A DNA stretch of 11,753 bases from an uncultured Phycisphaerales bacterium (GCA_946886375.1 CAMPIL010000077.1:1-11753); one strand, 5' to 3'; counted from the first letter of the stretch, positions 1-7,884 are shown. Notes: generated from the sequence alone by a model not told the origin. Numbers and translations are program-made.

Positions 1-2
1 TC

Positions 3-3000
3 AAGGCCCTGCTCAGCCAGAAGATCGAGAAGTTTGTGATCAACCAGCAGGGCCAGCAGGTCAAGATCGAAGAGGAACAGATGCCGGGGCTTTCGATCGG
101 CGCCGATGACCGGACCAATTCGATCATCGCCAAGGGCGTGCAGAACAAGGTCGACAAGTTGCGTGAAACGATCGAGTTGCTGGACATTCCCGGCACAGGA
201 CAGGGGCGATCGATGACAACGGTCGCACTGTCGCGAGTCACGCCCGCCGATGCTGCTGCGAAACTCAATCAACTGTATCAGCAGCTGCCCGAAACCGATC
301 GGCCGACGGTGCTCGCACTCGATGATGTATCCAAGATCATGATCCTCGGCGATGACCAGGCCATCACCGAAGGCAGCCTGCTCATTGGTGAACTGGAGAA
401 CGGCTCGGCCGGCGAAGCAGCACAAGATGCAACCGTTTCGGTGATTCCCTTGAACCAAGCCGAGGCGGGAGAAGTCATCGCCGCGCTCAACGCGCTCCTG
501 AGCAAGCGTCAGCAGGCAGCGGTGAAAATCGTCGCCGGTCCGGATCGCAAGTCGCTGGTGGTGTCTGGACTTTCCAATGATGTCGCAGCGGTGAAGGCAC
601 TGGTTCCCGCGCTGGACCGCAAAGGCACGCCGGACCGCCAGGTTCGTGTGGTGCGAATCATGAACGGCGAACCGCAGGCGATTTTCGATGAAGCCCTGCG
701 GGTGTTTACCACAGCAAATCCCGATCTGACGGTCGGCGATCTCACGTCGCAGCCGCCCCAAACATACCCGGACATCACGCTTGAACTGAACGCCGATGCA
801 CGCGTTGTCACCGTGATCGGCCCTGCGAAATCGCTTGATGACTTCATCAACACGCTGAGGCAGATCGAGAGCACTGTGGTGGTGGAGCGAGAGTCGCGGC
901 GATTGACGCTCAAAGGCGTGCGGCCGAGTGAACTGGTCGGTCCGCTCAACGCCATCGCCCCGCAACTGCTTCAGCCGACCGATGGTTCGCAGTACATCGT
1001 GCCTGCGTTCACGGCGGTTGATCCGCTCAATGCGTTATTGGTGACCGCGACGTCGTCGCAGTTGGCCTTGCTTTCGCCTCTGATCGAGAGTCTGGATGCG
1101 GCGTCGGGAACAGCCGCCGGAACTGTGCATGTGCTCAGCATCGCGAATGCTGATGCAGCACAACTGGCCGCGAACCTTGAGGCGATGTTCAGCGGGCCGG
1201 GCCAGTCGCAGCCGCGGCCGACCATTCGCGTGGACGCAGTGAGCAACAGTCTGCTCGTGCGGGCCAGCGAAGTGCAACTGCAAACCATCACGGAAGTTGT
1301 CGGGAAGATCGACAAAGCCACGATCGCCACATCACGCCAGGTTCGCATGTTCGCGGTCGATCCGGCCAAGTCCAGCGCAGAAGATGTCGCCCGCACGCTG
1401 CAGCGAATGCTCGATCAAAGCGATCCGGGCAAAGTGCAAGTCATTTCGCTTGAGGAACTGATCCAGCAGCGAAGCGAGAAACAATCGCCGCCGATTTCGC
1501 CTGAACCGGTTCCGGCGCAGCCAGCAAGCGGCGCCTCGTCATGCATCGGCGGATCGCACTGGACTGTGCTTGCATCGCTGGCGTTGGCCATGCAGCAAAC
1601 ACAGACCGAGCCGGAGGTGACGATCGCGGTCGATCAGGCCAGCAACAGCCTGGTGGTGGTGGGGTCATCTCGAGCGGTGGAGCGTGTCAGCTCGCTGGTG
1701 AAGCAGATTCAAGATCAGATTCCAACTGCCCCGGGCACGGTGCGCTATATCACGCTTCCGCCGTCGCTGGATGCCACGCAGTTGTCCACGCTGCTGACGC
1801 AGACGTTGGACAAGATGTCGCCGCGAGGCGGACAGCCGGGCGATTTGCGTAAGCGGGTGGCGATCATCGCGGATGGACCGGGCAACGCATTGATCATCGC
1901 CGCCAACGATGTCGATTTTGGGGCGGTCGCTGATCTATTGGCGGTGATGTCCAAGCCGTCTGCATCTTCATTTCCCATTCGCACGGTCACGCTGCAGCGG
2001 GCCGATGCGGGCGCAGCCGCCAAGGCGATTCAGCAGTTTTTCGATGACCGGGCGAAACTCGCCGGTACGCGAGGCTCGCAGCAACGCCGCATCGCCATCA
2101 CCGGCATCGAATCAAGCAACACGCTGCTCATCTCCGCTTCGGATGAGGATTTTGCGCAGGTCGAAACCCTCATTGCGCAGTTTGACACGGTTGAAGCCGC
2201 CGCGGGCCTGACCTTCCGTGTGTTCCAACTCCAGCACGCCAAGGCGACGGAGATCGAACGCACGGTACAGAACCTGGTGAACGATTTGATGTGGAGCCAG
2301 GGCGATTTCTTTTTTTACTGGCCGCCGCAACAGCAGCAGCAGAAGAAAAAGGATTCGGTGGCGGTGCGTGCTGACGCTCGCATCAATGCGCTGATCGTCA
2401 CCGGCCGGGGCGACAAGTTCGACGTGGTGGAGCAGATGATCGCCATGCTCGATGCTCCGCCACCCGAAGGCGAGCAGCGCATGGTGCGCCTGTATCGCGT
2501 TGATCATGCACCGCTGCAGACCGTGGCAGATGTGATTCGCGAAACGTTCAACCAGGGACGCCAGCGCCGACCGTGGGAAGCGCCCGATCCCAATGAAATC
2601 AAGGTGCGCATCGATGAAGCCAACCGGCTCATCATCGTCTCCGCCACCGCACGCGAGCAGGATGAAATCAAGGCAATGGTCGGCACGATCATCACGCAGT
2701 TGAACGAGATCTCGCCGAATTCCGGACAGGCCATTTTCATTATCGATCTGAACAACATTCCGCCTGAAACCGCCCGGAACGTGATTGAAACGATCGGGCT
2801 GGATAAGCCGCAGCCGGCCGATTCCGCCACCCGCCTGGTGAGCCAGCCGATCAAGATTTCACTGTTGCCGGGACGCAATGCGATCGTGGTGGTGGGGAAT
2901 CCCGCCGATCGCGAGACGGTGGTTGGGCTGCTCAAGGCGATTGACGCCGAGCCCGTGCTCGCTGAAGCGCAAACGCGCATTGTGCGGCTGAAGAACGCGC

Positions 3001-6000
3001 AGGCCGCGGCTTTGTCACAGATTCTGATGCAGGTGCTCCGGCCGGGCGAGCAGCAGTCGGACACGCCGCTGGCCAAGGCCGTGCGCGAGCAGGTTCGCCG
3101 ACTGGCGGTGCGCGGCCCCAACCAGGCAAACGGAGCGGCGGCGGAGTTGACGCTCGACCTGACCAAGCCCGTGCGGGTCGTCGCCGACCCCGGTCTCAAT
3201 GCGCTAGTGGTGTCGGCCACCGCGGACAATCTTCCGGCGCTGGAACAACTGATCGCCATGTTCGATCAACTTCCGATCAACGACGCGGTGACGGTGCAAT
3301 TGTTTCCGCTTCAGAACATCGCGGCTGAGCAGTTTGCGCGAATCGTGCGGGACATGTTCGCGCAGGGCAAGCAACTCGGGAAAACGGTTGTGACACGGGT
3401 GCCAGGCATTCCCGAAGGCGCAGTGGGCAAGGCATTGCTGAACGATCTGGCTTTGAGCGTGGATGAGCGCACCAACACGGTGATTGTCGCGGGAAGCGAA
3501 GAGGCCGTCGCGCTGGTGGAGGTGCTCTCGCAGCGCATTGACGCGGACGTGATCGCCGGCTGGGTGGAACCAAAGGTCCTGCCGCTGCGATTTGCCGATG
3601 CGGCAATCATGGCGTCCACGTTGCAATCGATTCTCGTGGACGGCGTGAACAATCTGCCGCAGTCCAGCCCGATTCAGCGGCAGATCGGCCGCCTGCGGAT
3701 GGCCCGGCTGCATCCCAACGGCGATCCGCGCAACGTCATTGAAGCCGACGTGTTCACGCCCATGTCGCGCCTGGTCATCAAGCCTGATGCGCAAATGAAC
3801 GCGCTGATTCTGGTGGGCACGCCTGCGAACATCGAGGTGGTGAGCGAACTGGTTTCGATGCTGGACATCGAGGCGGCTTCGCCCGCCAACGCGGTGCGCA
3901 TTTATCCGATCGAGAACGCCTCCGCGGCCCGCATCTCACAAACGGTTCGCCAGTTGTTCGATCAACAAGTGCAGTCCAAGGCGATTCGGCCCGAGGACCG
4001 CGTGCACGTGCAGGCCGATGAGCGGACCAACGCGCTGGTGGTCGCGACCAGCCAGCGCAGTTTCGCGGTGCTGGAAAGCCTGCTCAAGGCGCTGGATTCC
4101 AAGCTCGGTCCGGAGTTGCGCGAAATCCGGACGATTGAAGTCAAAAACGCCTCAGCGGCGCGGCTGGCGACGATGATTCAGCAGATGATGGATGCGCGCA
4201 TGGAGCGATTGCGCAAAGTGCAGCCGGAAACCGCCGACCTTGAGCGCGCCACCGTGATCGCCGACCCGCGCACCAACAGCCTGCTCATTGCTGCGGGGAA
4301 CGACACCTTTGATGTGATCAAGCGATTGGCGACTGATCTCGACGTGGACACGCTGGGCGATGCGGCGCTTGTGCACGTGATTGCGCTGGAAAAGGGAAGC
4401 ATCGACCGGATTGCCGCGGCGGTGAATCAGGTCATGGAACGCCGCTACGCCGACCTGCCTGCGGATGTGCGGCGGTCGCAGCGGCCGCTAGTGCTGACGG
4501 ATTCGCGGACCAACAGTTTGCTCGTGACGGCGGGGCCGGAAGACCTTGCTTCGATCAAGGACCTGGCCGCGAAACTCTCCGCCGCGCCGGTGAATCCCGC
4601 GGTTGGCTTGCACGTGCTTGCGCTGCCGGTCGCGACCCGCGCTGAACTCGTCGCCCCGCGCGTGCAGCGGTTGATGGCGGACCGCCAGGCTTCGCTGGGA
4701 CCCAGTGCCTCGCCATCGGACAAGGTGAGCGTCGAGCCCGATCCTTCCACCAACAGCCTGATTGTCGCGGCGAACGATGAAAACCTGGAGATCATTCGCG
4801 GTTTGATCGACGTGCTGGTGCAGGCTGAAGGCGCATCAGGCGCCGGCCGCGAGGTTGAGGTGGTCACGCTGTCGCAGGCCAATCGCGCCGCGGACATCGC
4901 CGACATGCTGCGCGACCTGTACGTGCAGGAAGCCAATCGCACGCGTGGCCCCAACACCGTGAAAGTGACCGCCGATGAACGATTGAACGCGCTGCTGATC
5001 AATGCGCCCGCCAGCGATGTGCGTGCGATCAAGGGTCTCATCGCGCAACTGGAAGGCGTCAGGCCCGCCAGCGTGGTGGAGATCAAGTATGTGCCGCTCA
5101 AGAGCGCCAACGCGATTGAAACAGTCAGCCTGATCGAGAACGTGTTGAGCGGTCGCGGCATCGGCGCACGGCGGGGGACCCGCCAGGCGACCGTGCTGAA
5201 ATATCTGCGCGAAATCGCACGCGAACGAACCGGCATCGTGCCCGCCGTGCTTGATCAGCCCGGTGCACCGCCGGACGCGGAACTGCCGGTGGAAATGGAA
5301 GTCTCCGCCGCCATCCGCGAATCCATCACGCTCACCCCCGACCTGCGCACCAACACGATCATCGTCTCGGCTCCCCGCGAATCCATCACGATGATCGAAC
5401 GCATGATCCGCGATCTGGATGAATCATCCACCGGCTCAAAGAACATCCGCATCTTCAAACTGGTCAACGCCGACGCCATCGCCATGGCGGAGATTCTGAC
5501 CGAGTTGTTCAAACTCAAGCAGGGCAACAGCATGTACGTGCTGAAGCCCCGCGAGGACTCGATGAGCTCGTCCGTCGGCGATCAGGATGTGTCGAATCCC
5601 CAAGCCGTTGCCGCAAGTCCTGTCGGGCGATCGCTCAATTCGTCGTTCTCCGGCACCGAACTCACCGCCGTGCCGGACGAACGCCAGCAACTTTCAATCA
5701 CCGTTGACAGCCGCACCAACAGCCTGATTGTCTCCGGCACAGCGACGTACCTCGACCTGGTCGCCAAGGTTGTGGAGGACCTGGACAAACTGGAGGCCAA
5801 TGAGCGCGAGGTGTTCGTCTACCAGTTGCGCAACTCCGTCGCTGAGGAAGTCGCACGCGTCGTCGGGCAGTTTGTCGAACGCGAGCAGCAGAAACTTGTC
5901 GGCACGCTCAGCGCCGATCAACTCGGCAGCGCGGCACGCCTGCTTGAGCGTGAAATCACCATCCAGGGCGACAGGCAGTCCAACACCGTTCTGGTGAGCG

Positions 6001-6932
6001 CCAGCCCACGCTACATGGAAACCGTGAAGGAAATGATCCGCAAACTGGATGTCGATCCGCCCCAGGTGCTCATCCAGGTCATGCTCGCCGAGGTCACCCT
6101 CGATTCCAGGGACGAATGGGGCGTGGACCTCAGGGCCATGGCGGAGATCGGCGGAACCACGGTGACCGGCGGGTTCGGCCTGGCCAACGCGTTTGTCACC
6201 GGACTGGGCGTGCCCAGCCTCGCCATTGCCTCCAGCGATTTTGACCTGCTCATTCGTGCCATGCAGGCCCAGGGGCGCCTGCAGGTGCTCAGCAATCCGT
6301 CCATCATGGCGGCCAACAACGCGCCGGCTCGCATCCAGGTCGGCGAAACCATCCAAGTGCCCTCATCGACCTCCATCTCAGACGCCGGCCTCACCTACAC
6401 CACGCTCGAAAAGGAAGACCTCGGCGTGATCCTTGAAGTCACGCCATCGATCAACCCCGACGGCTTCGTGCGCATGGTCATCAATCCGGAAATCTCCAAC
6501 CTCAGCGCCCGCACCACGCAGATTTCCGACACGTTCCATTCGCCCATCATCACCCGCCGCACCGCAGACACCACCGTCACCGTGCACGACGGCCAGACGA
6601 TCGTGATCGGCGGGTTGATCTCTGATCGGTTCGAGCGCCGCGACCGCAAAGTGCCGTTCTTTGGCGATTTGCCCGTGGTGGGCCCCTTGTTCCGCAGCAA
6701 CACCGAAGAAACCGCAAAGACTGAACTCCTGATCGTGCTCACGCCTCACGTGATCGAAAGCCCGACAGAGTTCGACCGCGTCGAGCACATCACCGAGCGC
6801 GAGATCGATCGCCTGACAGTTCCGCAGGAAGTCAAGGAGAACATCCGCCGCAGCCTGCTGGACGGCACGGGCGCGATCTACAACTCCAAGGGCGAGCGCA
6901 TCGACGTGAAGCCCAAGGACGAAGGGAATTGA
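3..6932 (+). CDS. Giant GspD-like secretin with about 22 tandem N domains (5' partial)
   Basis: Outer-membrane secretin of the type II secretion/type IV pilus superfamily, expected to form a multimeric channel with a long periplasmic stalk. The frame is open from the first codon in the window (nt 3), so the signal peptide and any N0 domain lie upstream. A GTG at 36 is in frame but is not convincing as the true start. About 2309 residues are visible, against roughly 600-750 for a usual GspD. From nt 3 to about 6054 the protein is a series of NolW/secretin_N-like units. Each has a beta strand, a helix of the type NAxAxxVAxxL, a variable loop, then a signature such as DxRTNSLIVxA, and a helix ending near LD. 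The C-terminal channel domain (about 6057-6756) shows VLIQVMLAEVTLD, LQVLSNPSIMAANNAPARI, DGQTIVIGGL, KVPFFGDLPVVGPLF and KTELLIVLTPHVI, all hallmarks of PF00263 secretins. A charged tail of about 58 residues follows. The stop overlaps the next gene. The secretin call is very secure; which machine it serves is not shown. Confidence 0.96.
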   Translation, partial: KALLSQKIEKFVINQQGQQVKIEEEQMPGLSIGADDRTNSIIAKGVQNKVDKLRETIELLDIPGTGQGRSMTTVALSRVTPADAAAKLNQLYQQLPETDRPTVLALDDVSKIMILGDDQAITEGSLLIGELENGSAGEAAQDATVSVIPLNQAEAGEVIAALNALLSKRQQAAVKIVAGPDRKSLVVSGLSNDVAAVKALVPALDRKGTPDRQVRVVRIMNGEPQAIFDEALRVFTTANPDLTVGDLTSQPPQTYPDITLELNADARVVTVIGPAKSLDDFINTLRQIESTVVVERESRRLTLKGVRPSELVGPLNAIAPQLLQPTDGSQYIVPAFTAVDPLNALLVTATSSQLALLSPLIESLDAASGTAAGTVHVLSIANADAAQLAANLEAMFSGPGQSQPRPTIRVDAVSNSLLVRASEVQLQTITEVVGKIDKATIATSRQVRMFAVDPAKSSAEDVARTLQRMLDQSDPGKVQVISLEELIQQRSEKQSPPISPEPVPAQPASGASSCIGGSHWTVLASLALAMQQTQTEPEVTIAVDQASNSLVVVGSSRAVERVSSLVKQIQDQIPTAPGTVRYITLPPSLDATQLSTLLTQTLDKMSPRGGQPGDLRKRVAIIADGPGNALIIAANDVDFGAVADLLAVMSKPSASSFPIRTVTLQRADAGAAAKAIQQFFDDRAKLAGTRGSQQRRIAITGIESSNTLLISASDEDFAQVETLIAQFDTVEAAAGLTFRVFQLQHAKATEIERTVQNLVNDLMWSQGDFFFYWPPQQQQQKKKDSVAVRADARINALIVTGRGDKFDVVEQMIAMLDAPPPEGEQRMVRLYRVDHAPLQTVADVIRETFNQGRQRRPWEAPDPNEIKVRIDEANRLIIVSATAREQDEIKAMVGTIITQLNEISPNSGQAIFIIDLNNIPPETARNVIETIGLDKPQPADSATRLVSQPIKISLLPGRNAIVVVGNPADRETVVGLLKAIDAEPVLAEAQTRIVRLKNAQAAALSQILMQVLRPGEQQSDTPLAKAVREQVRRLAVRGPNQANGAAAELTLDLTKPVRVVADPGLNALVVSATADNLPALEQLIAMFDQLPINDAVTVQLFPLQNIAAEQFARIVRDMFAQGKQLGKTVVTRVPGIPEGAVGKALLNDLALSVDERTNTVIVAGSEEAVALVEVLSQRIDADVIAGWVEPKVLPLRFADAAIMASTLQSILVDGVNNLPQSSPIQRQIGRLRMARLHPNGDPRNVIEADVFTPMSRLVIKPDAQMNALILVGTPANIEVVSELVSMLDIEAASPANAVRIYPIENASAARISQTVRQLFDQQVQSKAIRPEDRVHVQADERTNALVVATSQRSFAVLESLLKALDSKLGPELREIRTIEVKNASAARLATMIQQMMDARMERLRKVQPETADLERATVIADPRTNSLLIAAGNDTFDVIKRLATDLDVDTLGDAALVHVIALEKGSIDRIAAAVNQVMERRYADLPADVRRSQRPLVLTDSRTNSLLVTAGPEDLASIKDLAAKLSAAPVNPAVGLHVLALPVATRAELVAPRVQRLMADRQASLGPSASPSDKVSVEPDPSTNSLIVAANDENLEIIRGLIDVLVQAEGASGAGREVEVVTLSQANRAADIADMLRDLYVQEANRTRGPNTVKVTADERLNALLINAPASDVRAIKGLIAQLEGVRPASVVEIKYVPLKSANAIETVSLIENVLSGRGIGARRGTRQATVLKYLREIARERTGIVPAVLDQPGAPPDAELPVEMEVSAAIRESITLTPDLRTNTIIVSAPRESITMIERMIRDLDESSTGSKNIRIFKLVNADAIAMAEILTELFKLKQGNSMYVLKPREDSMSSSVGDQDVSNPQAVAASPVGRSLNSSFSGTELTAVPDERQQLSITVDSRTNSLIVSGTATYLDLVAKVVEDLDKLEANEREVFVYQLRNSVAEEVARVVGQFVEREQQKLVGTLSADQLGSAARLLEREITIQGDRQSNTVLVSASPRYMETVKEMIRKLDVDPPQVLIQVMLAEVTLDSRDEWGVDLRAMAEIGGTTVTGGFGLANAFVTGLGVPSLAIASSDFDLLIRAMQAQGRLQVLSNPSIMAANNAPARIQVGETIQVPSSTSISDAGLTYTTLEKEDLGVILEVTPSINPDGFVRMVINPEISNLSARTTQISDTFHSPIITRRTADTTVTVHDGQTIVIGGLISDRFERRDRKVPFFGDLPVVGPLFRSNTEETAKTELLIVLTPHVIESPTEFDRVEHITEREIDRLTVPQEVKENIRRSLLDGTGAIYNSKGERIDVKPKDEGN
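2307..2351 (+). repeat. T7 homopolymer and CAG-type Gln/Lys tract inside the secretin
   Basis: In the loop of the N-domain unit that starts near 2209 the coding strand has a run of seven T (2310-2316) within codons for FFFYW. A Pro-Pro pair follows, then one CAA and four CAG codons (five Gln), then three Lys codons. It is a low-complexity, probably exposed loop, and both the homopolymer and the triplet run are prone to replication slippage. The frame is intact here. Units on either side are well formed, so this looks like a tolerated loop insertion rather than an error. Confidence 0.75.
5315..5390 (+). repeat. 16-bp direct repeat spaced 60 bp within the secretin
   Basis: CCGCGAATCCATCACG occurs at 5315-5330 and again at 5375-5390, exactly 20 codons apart and in the same frame, so both copies encode RESIT. 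They flank the DLRTNTIIV signature of one N-domain unit. It is one of few exact DNA-level repeats I noticed in this otherwise diverged array, and may mark a recent small conversion or duplication event. Confidence 0.7.
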
Positions 6933-6934
6933 TG
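6921..6934 (+). promoter_or_regulatory. Ribosome binding site and TGATG stop/start overlap between secretin and lipoprotein genes
   Basis: The secretin stop TGA occupies 6930-6932 and the next gene's ATG begins at 6932. A purine-rich GAAGGG (6921-6926) sits five bases before that ATG and could serve as its Shine-Dalgarno sequence while still inside the secretin frame. This arrangement favours translational coupling. A second in-frame ATG directly follows at 6935. Confidence 0.6.
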
Positions 6935-7660
6935 ATGAATCCGGTTGCCATGACTGCAACGTCTCCTCTGGCGAATCGCGCCGGTGCATTCGAGCGGATT
7001 CAACGCACATCTTGCGGCCGCATCGTTCCCGCGAAAGCGGGAACCCAGTCGACGCGCACAAGGCGCTGGATTCCCGCATGCGCGGCAATGACCAGTCGCT
7101 CCACTCCGATTGGAACGGCTTTCGTGATCGCGGTGGTTTTTTGTCTTTGGGGTTGTCAGACCGAGCGTGTATCGACCAGCGACGGCTGGCGCATGCCGCC
7201 GACGCCGCGGGCCACGCCTCAGCCGCCGCCCGCGCTTCGGGCCGACCGGATGGTGTTCACCGTCGGCTCCAAGCCCGATGACTCCAACAACAACGGTTTT
7301 CCGGACACTATCCGCGCTGCGGTGGCGCTGTTTTCATCGGCGCATCCCACGGCGCTGCAGGAAATCGGCACGTTCGTGTTCACGCTGTATCGCCAGGGCG
7401 ACTTTGGATCGGCTGACGCCAAGCCGCTGCTGGTATGGAAAATGAGCGGCGAGCGAGTGACGCGCGCCATGTCGCGCATGATCGCAGGGCCGTGCTACCA
7501 GTTTGAATTGAGCATGCTGGAACTGGGCACAGACCGCCTGCCGCTGGAGCGTGCCGATCTCATTTGCCGGTTTGAGCCCGCGGACAGTTCGCCTGCGGTG
7601 TACTGTGACGGCGTTCGCTCGATCCAGATCGGCCGCCGCGTTTCAGCAGACTCGCGGTGA
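6932..7660 (+). CDS. Predicted lipoprotein coupled to the secretin; unknown family
   Basis: The frame opens at ATG 6932, overlapping the secretin stop, and encodes 242 residues. The first 75 or so residues form an unusual leader. A typical lipoprotein signal appears only after an in-frame ATG at 7088: MTSRS, then the hydrophobic stretch TAFVIAVVFCLW, then lipobox LWGC with the modifiable Cys 23 residues from that ATG. From 7088 the protein is 190 residues. Codons 7020-7093 lie in a palindromic interspersed repeat, so the upstream part probably includes non-native sequence. I prefer 7088 as the functional start for export, but 6932 has the better ribosome site. The mature part has a Pro-rich linker and DDSNNNGFPD, resembling a thrombospondin type 3-like calcium loop. 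A conserved-looking region with GPCYQFEL and DLICRFEPAD follows; I do not recognise its family. Its position suggests a secretin partner such as a pilotin, which is inference only. Confidence 0.75.
   Translation: MMNPVAMTATSPLANRAGAFERIQRTSCGRIVPAKAGTQSTRTRRWIPACAAMTSRSTPIGTAFVIAVVFCLWGCQTERVSTSDGWRMPPTPRATPQPPPALRADRMVFTVGSKPDDSNNNGFPDTIRAAVALFSSAHPTALQEIGTFVFTLYRQGDFGSADAKPLLVWKMSGERVTRAMSRMIAGPCYQFELSMLELGTDRLPLERADLICRFEPADSSPAVYCDGVRSIQIGRRVSADSR
7020..7093. repeat. Palindromic interspersed repeat (paired inverted hairpins) inside the lipoprotein gene
   Basis: The left half contains a perfect 8-bp hairpin, GTTCCCGC-GAAA-GCGGGAAC (7025-7044), followed by CCAG. The right half begins CTGG (7066) and contains a second hairpin, ATTCCCGC-ATGC-GCGGCAAT (7070-7089), with one mismatch. 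The two halves are inverted copies of each other over about 26 bases. This layout matches a widespread class of bacterial short palindromic repeats with an ATTCCCGC...GCGGGAAT core (dRS3-like in Neisseria), whose chance translations read VPAKAG or LDSRMRGND. Here the element is read through in frame by the lipoprotein gene, as IVPAKAGTQ and WIPACAAMT. The class assignment comes from memory of the pattern, not from a search. Confidence 0.75.
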
Positions 7661-7740
7661 AACGCGGCTGTATTCTCGTGGCGCGGGAAACCGGTGCAAC
7701 GAGGCGCACACAATCGTCCGCTTGAAATGCAGTGACTCGC

Positions 7741-7775
7741 AAAAAAGAAAAAGAACCCGTCAAGCGGGTTCTTTT
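7741..7775 (-). terminator. Rho-independent terminator of tRNA-Gln, possibly bidirectional
   Basis: Read on the minus strand, just after the tRNA 3' end, an 11-bp perfect stem AAAAGAACCCG / CGGGTTCTTTT with a 5-base loop (7749-7775) is followed by a T-rich tract, TCTTTTTT. This is a strong intrinsic terminator. On the + strand the same stem ends in TTCTTTT, so it could also stop transcripts from the secretin-lipoprotein unit, whose last stop codon is about 90 bases upstream. The stretch 7661-7740 before it shows no gene or other structure I can support. Confidence 0.85.
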
Positions 7776-7784
7776 CTCGTGAAA

Positions 7785-7855
7785 CAGGGGATCAGGGATT
7801 CGAACCCCGACTAACTGGTTCAGAGCCAGTCGTGCTACCGTTACACCAATCCCCT
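7785..7855 (-). tRNA. tRNA-Gln (anticodon CUG)
   Basis: On the minus strand the sequence folds as a complete cloverleaf. The acceptor is AGGGGAT / ATCCCCT and the D arm is GTG-TAACGGTAG-CAC. The anticodon stem is ACTGG / CCAGT around loop CTCTGAA, giving anticodon CTG, which reads the Gln codon CAG. The T arm is CGGGG-TTCGAAT-CCCTG. Discriminator base G73 is at 7785 and no CCA is encoded. The weak A1-U72 pair and G73 agree with known identity features of bacterial glutamine tRNAs. Confidence 0.96.
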
Positions 7856-7862
7856 ACATTGG

Positions 7863-7878
7863 CCCGCCGCGAGGCGGG
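7863..7878 (-). other. GC-rich hairpin with GNRA-like loop in the tRNA leader
   Basis: CCCGCC-GCGA-GGCGGG on the + strand forms a perfect 6-bp stem with a four-base loop; on the minus strand the loop reads TCGC. It lies between the tRNA promoter and the mature tRNA 5' end, eight bases before the tRNA. It could be part of the 5' leader removed by RNase P, or a relict of a palindromic repeat. No function is shown. Confidence 0.4.
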
Positions 7879-7884
7879 ACGAGG

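Larger units (their letters stand above)
3..6054 (+). repeat. Tandem array of 22-23 NolW/secretin-N domain units (protein-level repeat)
   Basis: I counted the units by their second-half signature, the N-[AST]-[LIV]-[LIV] core that follows a D-x-x-x stretch. There are 23 occurrences including the partial one at the left edge: for example DDRTNSII near 105, DAVSNSLLV near 1234, DERTNTVIV near 3461, DPRTNSLLI near 4263, DSRTNSLLV near 4500, DLRTNTIIV near 5340 and DSRTNSLIV near 5706. Approximate unit starts after the partial unit are 211, 430, 640, 873, 1120, 1333, 1735, 1970, 2209, 2475, 2724, 2970, 3288, 3567, 3888, 4116, 4365, 4601, 4848, 5073, 5439 and 5808. Most units are 70-80 residues. 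Those beginning near 1333, 2970, 3567, 5073 and 5439 are longer because of loop insertions. DNA identity between units is low, so the array is old. Boundaries were judged by eye and may be off by several residues. Confidence 0.88.

Noticed and set aside
2310..2316. Programmed frameshift at the T7 run
   Set aside because: The zero frame stays open and in register with the N-domain pattern on both sides, and no overlapping alternative product or stimulatory structure is evident.
4445..5236. 263-codon open frame on the minus strand inside the secretin
   Set aside because: It is antisense to well-conserved N-domain repeats and has low-complexity Ser/Arg/Ala/Thr-rich translation with no family motif. 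It is a shadow of GC-rich codon use in the real gene, as are the similar minus frames at 2504-3259, 3204-3794 and 5694-6356.
1..6054. The repeated region as a CRISPR or DNA satellite array
   Set aside because: The repetition is at protein level, with unit lengths of about 200-350 bases and low DNA identity. There are no short identical repeats with spacers.
7785..7855. tRNA gene as an integration site of a mobile element
   Set aside because: No integrase, no direct repeat of the tRNA 3' end elsewhere in the window, and flanking genes are ordinary. Nothing supports an attachment site.
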